DNA of 64,000 bases from an uncultured Bacteroidales bacterium (lineage in GTDB: Bacteria > Bacteroidota > Bacteroidia > Bacteroidales > UBA932), in assembly GCA_944326365.1 (NCBI GenBank), contig CALVDR010000004.1:1-64000 (forward strand), given 5' to 3'. Below, piece by piece: positions 36,452-44,606 of the stretch. Under the pieces are notes generated by a model. It worked only from the letters and a program-made list of their open reading frames with translations. It was not told the DNA's origin and did not search any database. Position 1 is the stretch's first letter. Every line of letters begins with the position of its first letter. The position numbers were made by a program, and so were the translations under genes.

Positions 36452-37771
36452 ATGGTATCTCAGAAAAAATACAGCTTGGGGCCGTTCGCGGTACTGACTT
36501 TCATTTATTTCATCGTAGGTTTCCTGACCACTGTGAACGGTCAGTTCCAGGGCCCGATGAAAGTGGCTTTCCTGTCTCAGACGGAAGAACTGCGGAATAC
36601 GCTGACGACCATGATATCCTTCTTCTTTTTCCTCGGGTATCTGCTGAACAGTTCTCTCGGGGGAAAATGGGTGAATGCCCGTGGATATAAGGTGACCATG
36701 CTGCGTGCCCTGGTCATCATGGTGGCGGGACTGGTGATGTATTCCCTGTCATCATGGCTGGCGGTCCACTGCGGTGATGCGAGCGTCAGGATAGCCGATG
36801 ATGTGATTCCATGCGGGTATTTCGTATTCCTGCTGGGCTCGTTCCTGATGGGTACGTCAGCCGCCATCCTACAGGTGGTCATAAACCCGTATGTTTCTGC
36901 CTACGAGCTTCCGGGAACACAGCCTGTCCAGCGAATGAATATCGTATGCGGCATAAATTCATTCGGTACTACGATAGCGCCGTTCTTTGTCACCGGTATC
37001 TTCTTTTCGGGAGTGGCCCTGGAAAGCGTCACCGCCGACCAGCTGATGGTGCCGTTCCTTCTCGTAGCGCTGTGCATCGTAGTCACGACTCTTGTCACAT
37101 CGAGACTCAGTCTTCCGGACATCGAAGGCACGCGGGCTGAGAACGGTAAGGGCCTTACCAGGAGCATCTGGTCTTTCCGTCATCTGACATTGGGCGTGAT
37201 AGCCATATTCTTTTATGTGGGGACAGAGGTCGCCGTGGGGTCGAATGTGAATCTTCATGCCATGGAACTGATAGAGTCCGGCGACGGGCTGACTTTCTTC
37301 GGAAAAGACCGTCTGATACTCTGGGGCATGGATCTGGGAATACCTGCGTTGCTGGCCACCCTTTACTGGGGAGGAATGATGGTGGGACGGCTTGTCTTCA
37401 GTTTTTTCAACAATATTTCCGCCCGGTGGCTGCTGACTGCAACGACTGTCCTGGCTTCGGCATTGATAGTGGCGGCCATGATCACTGACAACCTCTGGCT
37501 TCTGGTATCTGTAGGCTTGTGCCATTCGGTCATGTGGAGCTGCATTTTCACTCTGGCTGTACAGGGCTTGAAGGAATACACGTCCAGGGCGTCAGGTGTC
37601 TTCATGATGGGCGTGTTCGGAGGTGCGGTCTTCCCTGTGCTGCAGGGAGTGTTTGCCGACCTTGCCGGCAGCTGGCAGTGGACATGGAGCATAGCTCTGG
37701 CCTGTGAACTCGTGATGCTGCTTTATGCCCTGTTCGGTTCGAAAGTCAGGAAAGAGGATGTCATAGCGTAG
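36452..37771 (+). CDS. FucP/GluP-like MFS sugar transporter
   Basis: A 439-residue inner-membrane major facilitator with 12 predicted helices, of the FucP-like family common in Bacteroidetes (KKYSLGPFAVLTFIYFIVGFLTT at the start). The ATG at 36452 follows CGGGAAC and starts close to the first conserved residues; an upstream ATG at 36425 adds nine residues. It is cotranscribed with the mannitol dehydrogenase gene and probably imports the polyol or hexose. Confidence 0.88.
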   Translation: MVSQKKYSLGPFAVLTFIYFIVGFLTTVNGQFQGPMKVAFLSQTEELRNTLTTMISFFFFLGYLLNSSLGGKWVNARGYKVTMLRALVIMVAGLVMYSLSSWLAVHCGDASVRIADDVIPCGYFVFLLGSFLMGTSAAILQVVINPYVSAYELPGTQPVQRMNIVCGINSFGTTIAPFFVTGIFFSGVALESVTADQLMVPFLLVALCIVVTTLVTSRLSLPDIEGTRAENGKGLTRSIWSFRHLTLGVIAIFFYVGTEVAVGSNVNLHAMELIESGDGLTFFGKDRLILWGMDLGIPALLATLYWGGMMVGRLVFSFFNNISARWLLTATTVLASALIVAAMITDNLWLLVSVGLCHSVMWSCIFTLAVQGLKEYTSRASGVFMMGVFGGAVFPVLQGVFADLAGSWQWTWSIALACELVMLLYALFGSKVRKEDVIA

Positions 37772-37785
37772 TTTGAATATATTAT

Positions 37786-37994
37786 AACGTGAGTTCGATG
37801 AAAAGAACGGAGTGAATTTCAGAGAACTACCTCTTTTAGAGGATTCGTGGAACGAATCCGTAGGCAAGTCCTCCCATACGAAGGGGAGGATTTAGGAGGG
37901 GTGACACGTAAAAGGAAGGAGATTTCGAAGAAATCGTAACGTCAGTTCGACGAAGTCTCTGGTACTAAGTAAAATAATTCGTCGAACTGACGTT
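37786..37994 (+). mobile_element. MITE-like 209-bp element, copy D
   Basis: Same ends as the other copies, flanked by a perfect 5-bp duplication ATTAT (37781-37785 and 37995-37999). It lies between the stop codon of the transporter gene and that operon's terminator, so it occupies the 3' UTR. Its hairpin 37869-37890 carries a compensatory change compared with copy C. Confidence 0.88.
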
Positions 37995-38025
37995 ATTATA
38001 GGTTAGTTTCTAGTTTTTATATGGA

Positions 38026-38069
38026 TGCCGGTGGCTGGAAGTGATTTCAGCCACCGGCAATTTTTGTTT
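38026..38069 (+). terminator. Intrinsic terminator of the mannitol operon
   Basis: TGCCGGTGGCTG (38026-38037) and CAGCCACCGGCA (38048-38059) form a perfect 12-bp stem with a 10-base loop, followed by ATTTTTGTTTT. It also faces the end of the convergent ATPase gene. Confidence 0.9.
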
Positions 38070-38074
38070 TCTCC

Positions 38075-39418
38075 TTATAACCTTGAAATATCCACTTTAT
38101 AAAAAGTCGGAGCCGCATTGCTCTTTTCGAGGAACATTGTCATGTAGATAGGGGCATAGATGATTTTGCCTGCTACACGCAGATTGTCGTTATTGAATAC
38201 GACTGCTTTAGGAAGGTCATATTCTGGGCAATCCATTATGTTGGACAAAGCGCGGTGTGTCTCGTAATCCTTGCCCGATTTTACCTCAATAGGCAGTACC
38301 TTGCTGTCGAGTTCGATCACGAAATCCAGTTCGCCGCGTTTTTTATTGTTGTAATAGTAGGGAGTGATGCCGTGCGCCACCAACTCCTGCACAACAGCAT
38401 TCTCGTATATCGAACCGAAGTTGATGTCTTTGTCTCCTTTGATGATCCTCATCTGAATTCCCTCGGCATATTGACAAGCCAGCAGTCCGATATCACTTTG
38501 GAAAAGTTTGAATAAATTGCGGGAGCGGGCAAGCAGAAGTGGTATTTTCGGCTCTTCCACGTTATAGACGGGCAATGCTACGCCTGCATTTGTCAACCAT
38601 AAAAAGCTGTTCTCGACCCGATCGAATTTTGCGTGTTCATTCAGCCGTTTCAAGATGAAACGTTTGTTTTTGGCGTTTAATTCCGGTGGAATAAGATTGA
38701 ATATCTCTTCGATATAAAGTTTATTGTCCGGATCATACTTTGCGATGTCCCGTTTGTACAGACGGATGATATCCTGCTGAACGGTCATCACCTCTTGCAG
38801 GTTGTTGCTCTCCATATATTTGCTCACGGCTGCAGGCATACCGCCTACAATAAGATAGAGCCGGAACAGCTCCATGATTTTGCCGTGCACAAATTCATCG
38901 ACAGCAGTACGGTTCTGCCACGCTTCGCGTAACGACCCGATAATGGAGTCATTGATACCCACACATGAAATAAACTCCTCAAAATCGAGAGGAAACATAT
39001 CCTTGACTCCCATGTACCCGACAGGTTCCGACCGTAGATCTTTCAATTCCACGCCCAATAACGAACCGCTCAGGATGTAACGATACGAACCGTCATCTAC
39101 CAGAAACTTAATTGCCGTAACGATCTCAGGGCATTGCTGCACTTCATCAAAAAAAATGAGTGTTTCACCTTTAATGAGTGGCACGGAAGTAACTGCCGAT
39201 ATACGGAACAAAATATCGCTGCAGTTCTTTGCTCCTTTAAACAAATCCACGGCTTCAGGCATCTCGATGAAATTGATTTCGATAAAACTCTTGAATGTTT
39301 TACCGAACTGACGGATGGAATATGTCTTGCCTGTTTGTCGTGCTCCGGTAACAAGCAGGGCATTACGGGTATTTGCGTAGTAGTTACGGATGTAATCGTC
39401 TATCTTCCTTTTTATCAT
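38075..39418 (-). CDS. AAA_14/DUF4143 ATPase
   Basis: A 447-residue orphan ATPase: P-loop GARQTGKT (residues 25-32), Walker B ETLIFFDEVQQCP near 90, and a DUF4143 region with a nuclease-like RGELDFVIE ... VLPIEVKSG core. It belongs to a different subfamily from the next gene (39652-40935). A TAATTTTG box on the minus strand (39480-39487) is a plausible -7, but no triple repeat stands before it. Function unknown. Confidence 0.9.
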   Translation of the reverse strand: MIKRKIDDYIRNYYANTRNALLVTGARQTGKTYSIRQFGKTFKSFIEINFIEMPEAVDLFKGAKNCSDILFRISAVTSVPLIKGETLIFFDEVQQCPEIVTAIKFLVDDGSYRYILSGSLLGVELKDLRSEPVGYMGVKDMFPLDFEEFISCVGINDSIIGSLREAWQNRTAVDEFVHGKIMELFRLYLIVGGMPAAVSKYMESNNLQEVMTVQQDIIRLYKRDIAKYDPDNKLYIEEIFNLIPPELNAKNKRFILKRLNEHAKFDRVENSFLWLTNAGVALPVYNVEEPKIPLLLARSRNLFKLFQSDIGLLACQYAEGIQMRIIKGDKDINFGSIYENAVVQELVAHGITPYYYNNKKRGELDFVIELDSKVLPIEVKSGKDYETHRALSNIMDCPEYDLPKAVVFNNDNLRVAGKIIYAPIYMTMFLEKSNAAPTFYKVDISRL

Positions 39419-39479
39419 AACCTCTTCTAACTTATTTGCTTGTTAAATGAGATAATCGTATTATGCCTTTTTTCTATTG

Positions 39480-39487
39480 CAAAATTA
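39480..39487 (-). promoter_or_regulatory. Candidate -7 box of the 38075-39418 ATPase
   Basis: TAATTTTG on the minus strand fits TAnnTTTG, 62 bp before the ATG. A small hairpin (GGCA...TGCC, 39489-39500) follows upstream. The rest of the 39488-39651 gap shows GC-rich dyads but no gene. Confidence 0.4.
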
Positions 39488-39651
39488 AGGCAGTTGTGCC
39501 GTTTTTCCAAGAATTTTCGATTTTCAGTCTGTTTGGGCGAAATAACCCCGATATGTGGGTGGGTCAAAAGTCACGAAGTGACCGCGACTGGAAGGAGCGA
39601 GATCCCTCCGGTCGGAGCCCAAAAGGCTGTTTTTGTAACCTTTCAATGATT

Positions 39652-40935
39652 TTATTGTTTCAAACATCCTATCGGAACAATGTAAATTCCATCTTCAGGA
39701 CGGCGATAAGCATATTCGCCTGTTGCCGTTAATATCATTTTAAAGGCAGGTGCTTTCATTCGTGTAGTGTCAATCTGCTTAGCTAATGAAGTCAGCGTTT
39801 CTACACCTTCGTTTATCAAGGTCTCTCCTCCGAGTTTGACTTCAATAAGCCCATACTGTCCGTTGCGAAGATGTACCACTGCATCGCATTCCAAACCGCT
39901 TTTGTCTCGATAATGATATACGTTGCCATTTAATGCTTCTGCAAACACACGCAGATCTCTTACGCACATTGTTTCAAAGAAGAACCCCATTGTCTTCAGA
40001 TCGTTCATTAAATCTTCTGGACCTAAACCTAATGCAGCCGTTGCGATAGAAGGATCAACAAAATAGCGTGTATCTGCTGTACGGATTGCAGTCTTTGATC
40101 GAAGATTCGGATTCCAAGCCGGCATATCTTCTACCACAAATATTTTTCTCAATGCCTTGAGGTAAGAACTTATCGTATCATCATCAAGCATTGCAGTATC
40201 GTTGCTTTTTAAATCCTCCTTTAATGTTGTGATTGATACTTGTGTTCCTTGATGTCGGGCATATGCTCTCATCAGGCGCTGCACTCGTTCTGAAGCTCTT
40301 TTGACGCCATCGACTTTGGTTATATCTTCCTTGGTTACTGCATCGTAGTAATCAAACGCTTGTTCCAATGCCGCTTCTTCGGGCAATCCTACAGCCATGG
40401 GCCAGCCGCCGCGACAAATCAGAAAAGCGATGTCTTGTAATTTAAGGTCATTCTTTTCCAATATCTTTTCTGGAGCAGTAAATAAGTTTCCGAGGCTTAC
40501 CTTTCCATTTGACTCCCCAGACTCAAACAGTGTCATAGGCCGCATTGTCAACCAGGCAAAGCGTCCTGTTCCGGAATGTTCTCTTTCCTCTTCTGCCTCC
40601 TTATCGGGGACTGCGGACCCTGTTAAAATGAACTGCCCCATTTTACGGCGGTGGTCAATAGTATATCTTACCGCATCCCACAATTTGGGTACGGTCTGCC
40701 ACTCGTCAATAAGCATTGGTGTATCTCCTGATAACGCTGCATCTGTATCTATTTCTAACAGGCTCTTGAAATTGTTTTTCACATCAGTTCGAGCCAACAA
40801 TATTTTGCTGGCTGCAATTTCCTCTGCCGTAGTTGTCTTGCCACACCATTTAGGACCTTCTATCAGCACGGCTCCTTTTGCCTGCAACTTCTTTTCAAGC
40901 AGGCTATCCATTATTCTATGTCTGTAACCATCCAT
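39652..40935 (-). CDS. AAA_14/DUF4143 ATPase, intact relative of the relic
   Basis: A 427-residue ATPase: P-loop GPKWCGKT (27-34), a DEWQTVPKLWD Walker B region near 77, and a DUF4143 core LECDAVVHL ... YGLIEVKLG near 365. The C-terminus EYAYRRPEDGIYIVPIGCLK matches the remnant at 32153-32290. Its promoter region has three 23-bp direct repeats. The family is widespread in Bacteroidales genomes; proposed roles are speculative. Confidence 0.92.
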   Translation of the reverse strand: MDGYRHRIMDSLLEKKLQAKGAVLIEGPKWCGKTTTAEEIAASKILLARTDVKNNFKSLLEIDTDAALSGDTPMLIDEWQTVPKLWDAVRYTIDHRRKMGQFILTGSAVPDKEAEEEREHSGTGRFAWLTMRPMTLFESGESNGKVSLGNLFTAPEKILEKNDLKLQDIAFLICRGGWPMAVGLPEEAALEQAFDYYDAVTKEDITKVDGVKRASERVQRLMRAYARHQGTQVSITTLKEDLKSNDTAMLDDDTISSYLKALRKIFVVEDMPAWNPNLRSKTAIRTADTRYFVDPSIATAALGLGPEDLMNDLKTMGFFFETMCVRDLRVFAEALNGNVYHYRDKSGLECDAVVHLRNGQYGLIEVKLGGETLINEGVETLTSLAKQIDTTRMKAPAFKMILTATGEYAYRRPEDGIYIVPIGCLKQ

Positions 40936-40956
40936 AAATTAATGTATTTACTCTTG

Positions 40957-40964
40957 CAAAGGTA
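40957..40964 (-). promoter_or_regulatory. -7 box of the 39652-40935 ATPase
   Basis: TACCTTTG on the minus strand fits TAnnTTTG, 21 bp before the ATG. The triple repeat starts 16 bp upstream and covers the -33 position. Confidence 0.55.
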
Positions 40965-40980
40965 ATCAAAAAAACATGTT

Positions 40981-41039
40981 CGGTGATTTGGCTTAAAATT
41001 TTTCGGTGATTTGGCTTAAAATTTTTCGGTGATTCGGCA
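40981..41039 (-). repeat. Three direct repeats, 23-bp period, upstream of ATPase gene
   Basis: On the plus strand, units beginning CGGTGATT start at 40981, 41004 and 41027. The first two are identical over 23 bases; the third diverges after CGGTGATT. On the gene's strand each unit is an A-rich run followed by GCCAAATCACCG. The relic's repeats read A-run then GGCCAACTGCCACATC, a related composition. Confidence 0.9.
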
Positions 41040-41102
41040 TTATTGCGCCAGCTTCGGGATGACAAGGGAAGGGTATTTGTTTTTGCGGATAGCAGAGAAG
41101 AA

Positions 41103-41135
41103 TGCAAACGTTTTCAAAAATTGCAAACGTTCCCA
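41103..41135. promoter_or_regulatory. Two LacI-type operator candidates upstream of the PUL
   Basis: TGCAAACGTTTTCA (41103-41116) and TGCAAACGTTCCCA (41122-41135) lie 34 bp upstream of the promoter at 41169. The second is the reverse complement of the site at 32424. The position upstream of -33 would suit activation or looping. Confidence 0.5.
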
Positions 41136-41168
41136 GACAAAACGGAGAGGCAATATTTGCCGAATATG

Positions 41169-41199
41169 TTTGATTCGGGAAAATGTTTTCATAGATTTG
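41169..41199 (+). promoter_or_regulatory. Consensus Bacteroidetes promoter for the PUL
   Basis: TTTG (41169-41172), 19 bases, then TAGATTTG (41192-41199): a full match to the Bacteroides consensus. Transcription should start near 41206 and run through the small ORF and the two GLUG genes. The leader of about 380 bases before 41589 contains a run of ten Gs (41349-41358). Confidence 0.7.
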
Positions 41200-41588
41200 T
41201 ATAGAGCCAATGCGGCTTACACGTAATTGATAATACGTTATTAAACAGGAATAATGGCAGGCCTCTGCCGGATTTTTTGATGAAACACTCTTCATTTACA
41301 GCACTTTCGCATTCAATTCCGATGCTTCCTGCCCCTGCTTTTAACAGTGGGGGGGGGGATACGCATACAGACCTCATCAGATAATCTTGTAGTTTCGTAC
41401 GGAACTCCCGCATATTCCATAAGTATCAGATCCGGATGCCCTTCCGGGCAATGCCTGCAAAGACAATATTCATTACGGGCGGTCAAAAGTCCGGAATGGG
41501 TTGTGTCTGCCCCGGCCAAACAAGGCCGGGACCGTGTCTTCATGCCCTCTTTTATGCGAAAACAAACTGAACTGACAATCCAGATATT

Positions 41589-41786
41589 ATGAAAGCACTG
41601 AAACTATTGGACGCAAGTCCGGCAATATGCCGGGCGGTATCGTCAGAGGACTACTGCAGTCCTGAAATGAAAATGACCGAAGTGTCATGCGAGAAAGGAT
41701 TCTGCGAGAGCGGGATCGGTACCCAGTCGGACCATGCTGGATTCGACATTACGAATAATTATGGAAACGAATTCTGGGAGGACTAA
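41589..41786 (+). CDS. Small peptide gene at the head of the PUL
   Basis: A 65-residue ORF ending 4 bp before the first GLUG lipoprotein gene. It has no signal peptide. The centre PEMKMTEVSCEKGFCESG and the end NNYGNEFWED resemble a type of short Bacteroidales protein in which a PE(M/I)-x-V motif precedes an E-x-GF-(A/C)-x-S turn and an acidic, Gly/Asn-rich tail. Such short ORFs often precede surface-protein genes. I do not know its function. Placement and resemblance support it being real; coding statistics would be decisive. Confidence 0.5.
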   Translation: MKALKLLDASPAICRAVSSEDYCSPEMKMTEVSCEKGFCESGIGTQSDHAGFDITNNYGNEFWED

Positions 41787-41790
41787 GACT

Positions 41791-44577
41791 ATGAAGACTG
41801 TTTACAGAGTGTTGGCAGCGGCAGCGATAGCGGCCGTGTCAGTTGGCTGTGCCAAGGAAGAAATTGAAGGCCAGTCCCAGATGCCGCAGGCGAAGGTGGA
41901 GATGGCCTTCACGAGCGAGGCGGCATCGACCAGGACCCAATTGGTGGACGGCAGCAAAGTGATATGGACAGAAGGGGATGCCATAGGAATCTTCGGTGGA
42001 GCTGAAGCTGTGGAAAGATTTGCATTGCAGGAAATAGATGCTGACGATGCATCGAAGGCTGTATTCACCGGCTCGGCCGTTCCAGCAGAGACCTATTATG
42101 CGATATATCCGTACCATGAAGGAGCCAGGATGGCAAATGGAGTCATCAGCACCGTCCTTCCGTCAGAGCAGGAGGCAGTGTCCGGGACATTCGGTACGGA
42201 CGTGAATCTTTCGGCTGCGGTGTCCACCGCGGAGAACTCCTTGAGCTTCCGGAATGTGTGCGGGCTGGTTTCACTGGAGATAATCTCGATTCCTGAGGGA
42301 TACACACTCCAGGCCATCAGCATTGAGGGGCAGAACGGGGAGAAGATAGCGGGAGATGTGAATATCTCAGTACCTGAACTGACGGCGACCGCTGCAGAGA
42401 CAGCCGGGACATCGGTGACTGTGAAGGCTGCGGAGAGTGCCGGACTGGCAGCAGGAACCTATGTCTTCACGATTCTTCCGGCAGACTTCACGAAAGGGTT
42501 GAAATTTACTTTCGACTATGGTGATGCCGGCAAATCGGAACTGGTATCGAACCAGGCGGTGACTGTAGCTGCAGGGGAGAACCATCAGCTTCCGGCCGTG
42601 GCAGCCAAGGCACCGGAGGGGACGGCAGGGAATCCGTACAAGATTTCCGATGCCGATGAATTTCTGGCATTCGCGTCAGCTGCAGGGGAATACGCTGCAG
42701 AGGATGTCGTAGTCCTGACAGCCGATATCGATATGGACGGGAAGACATGGACACCGTTCGTTCTCGGCTGCACCCTTGACGGACAGGGACATAAGATTTA
42801 CAATGTGACGGCTGGCCAGGGTACCCTGATTTCACAGGTCACCGGTACATTGAAGAATGTCGTCTTCGGTTCTGCAGACGGTCAGAACTATGATGGAAAT
42901 AGCGTCATAACCATGGCAGGAAACGGCAAGATAGGACTTGTGCAGGATAACAACGGTACTTTGGAGAACGTGACGACATATATTCCGGTCACTGTGACAC
43001 TCGGCGGCACAGCGACTTCCGAAGTCCGCATCGCAGGCCTTGTAGCCAGCAACTACAGCAATATCACATCCTGCGCCAACTATGGTGATATAAATGTTTC
43101 CGGTACATACGGAACCAGTGACAAAGACTGCTTTGTCGGAGGTATCACCGGCTGGGCATCCCAGGCCGAGTGTGCCATTAAGGATACGGATAACCATGGA
43201 GATATTACGGTCAACACTGCCAATCTGTGCGGAGTCGGCGGTATAGTAGGTATGAACAGAGGCGAAAACATCGACGGCTGCGAGAACACCGGAGCGCTGA
43301 TCATTCAGAACACCCTTCCTGGAGAAGGCTGGGTAGGCGGAATAGTCGGTTTCGCACAGCAGCAGTCCGGCTCTGAGAAGAAAGTATCCGGCTGCAAGAA
43401 CAGTGGAGCGTTCAATGTCACGACACCGTCGGTAGTGGGAGTGGGCGGTATTTTCGGATGCATTAATTATTCTCCGGCTGATTCTGATGTCATCACTATA
43501 GAAAACTGCACCAACGAGTCTGACATAGCCGTGACCACGGCCAACTCTTCGATGCATATCGGCGGCATCCTTGCCAGAGAAGCGTCTTCAGGCAACCTCA
43601 ATGTCCAGAACAAAATCACTGGCTGTACGAACAGCGGCGACATCTCCCTCGGAGCGCCTGCCGGAATCGGGAACAGCGGTTCCGCATACATCGGAGGCAT
43701 CGCAGGCAAGGTCGAGAAGAAGCCTGTCATAGAGAACAATACAAACACCGGTGCAGTATACAGCACCAAGCTTACGGCCTGCCATGCAGGAGGCATTCTC
43801 GGCCATGCATCAGGTTCAGCCCTTACCCTGACGGGCAATGACAACGCAGGTTCCGTAAAGCTTTCTCCTGACAAATCCGATGCCACCCAGTGCTATGCCG
43901 GCGGAATACTTGGCACATCAGCGAGCGACAATGCCGGAATCACCGCCAATACAAACTCGGCAACTGAGGTCAGCATCGTCTGCAACTCTGCATCATCCAG
44001 CTACAAGCCTCTGTCATACGTAGGAGGTATAGTGGGTGGTACGACAGATGATGCAGTATGTACTACATACAAGAACAAGAACAGTGCGGCTGTCTTGTCC
44101 GACACACAGGCGATCTGGGTCCCTACCGGAGGTATTATGGGTCTGGCCAAGGGCAGTGTCAGCCTGAGCGAGGATGTGAATCTGGGTGATGTAACCTTGA
44201 TTTCCACCAATACGGGGCTCGGGGATATGTTCGCAGGCGGTATCATCGGACTGGTTTGTGAACCCGCTTCCGGCAGCACAGGAGAAGTAAAGGCATCTCT
44301 GTCCAAAGTCATGTCGTTCGGTGACATAGACAGTGACGGTCTGTGCGGCTTCGCGATAGGATGCATATCCTATAATTATACGGCTCTTGTCTCTATCACG
44401 GATTCCGTATTCGGAGGCAATTTCATTTTCAAGGGAGGAAATTCGTCTCAAACTGTAACGGGAAGTGCCGCTACTGCGAATATTCCTGCAGGCGGAGGAT
44501 TGTTAGGCTACAAAAACAAACCGCAATATATTCAGACCGGTAACCAGGCAGGAAATGCCGGGGATTACGGATATTGA
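41791..44577 (+). CDS. Surface lipoprotein: fimbrillin-like N-domain plus GLUG repeats
   Basis: A 928-residue lipoprotein. The ATG at 41791 follows GGGAGGACTAAG, and the signal peptide ends in the lipobox VSVGC (Cys20). Residues 35-270 resemble the fimbrillin/Mfa-like domain (TRTQLVDGSKVIWTEGDAIGIF). From about residue 290 to the end come many GLUG-type repeats (VGGIVG, IGGILA, AGGILG), predicted to fold as a right-handed beta-helix. It is probably displayed on the cell surface. It precedes SusC/SusD, so glycan binding or adhesion is plausible. The repeat region is nearly identical to that of the next gene. Confidence 0.85.
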   Translation: MKTVYRVLAAAAIAAVSVGCAKEEIEGQSQMPQAKVEMAFTSEAASTRTQLVDGSKVIWTEGDAIGIFGGAEAVERFALQEIDADDASKAVFTGSAVPAETYYAIYPYHEGARMANGVISTVLPSEQEAVSGTFGTDVNLSAAVSTAENSLSFRNVCGLVSLEIISIPEGYTLQAISIEGQNGEKIAGDVNISVPELTATAAETAGTSVTVKAAESAGLAAGTYVFTILPADFTKGLKFTFDYGDAGKSELVSNQAVTVAAGENHQLPAVAAKAPEGTAGNPYKISDADEFLAFASAAGEYAAEDVVVLTADIDMDGKTWTPFVLGCTLDGQGHKIYNVTAGQGTLISQVTGTLKNVVFGSADGQNYDGNSVITMAGNGKIGLVQDNNGTLENVTTYIPVTVTLGGTATSEVRIAGLVASNYSNITSCANYGDINVSGTYGTSDKDCFVGGITGWASQAECAIKDTDNHGDITVNTANLCGVGGIVGMNRGENIDGCENTGALIIQNTLPGEGWVGGIVGFAQQQSGSEKKVSGCKNSGAFNVTTPSVVGVGGIFGCINYSPADSDVITIENCTNESDIAVTTANSSMHIGGILAREASSGNLNVQNKITGCTNSGDISLGAPAGIGNSGSAYIGGIAGKVEKKPVIENNTNTGAVYSTKLTACHAGGILGHASGSALTLTGNDNAGSVKLSPDKSDATQCYAGGILGTSASDNAGITANTNSATEVSIVCNSASSSYKPLSYVGGIVGGTTDDAVCTTYKNKNSAAVLSDTQAIWVPTGGIMGLAKGSVSLSEDVNLGDVTLISTNTGLGDMFAGGIIGLVCEPASGSTGEVKASLSKVMSFGDIDSDGLCGFAIGCISYNYTALVSITDSVFGGNFIFKGGNSSQTVTGSAATANIPAGGGLLGYKNKPQYIQTGNQAGNAGDYGY

Positions 44578-44606
44578 TTTTATAACACAATTTAATAACG
44601 GACATT

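Noticed and set aside
41313..41543. Minus-strand ORF of 76 codons through the G tract
   Set aside because: No homology recognised and it opposes the direction of the PUL promoter; likely chance.
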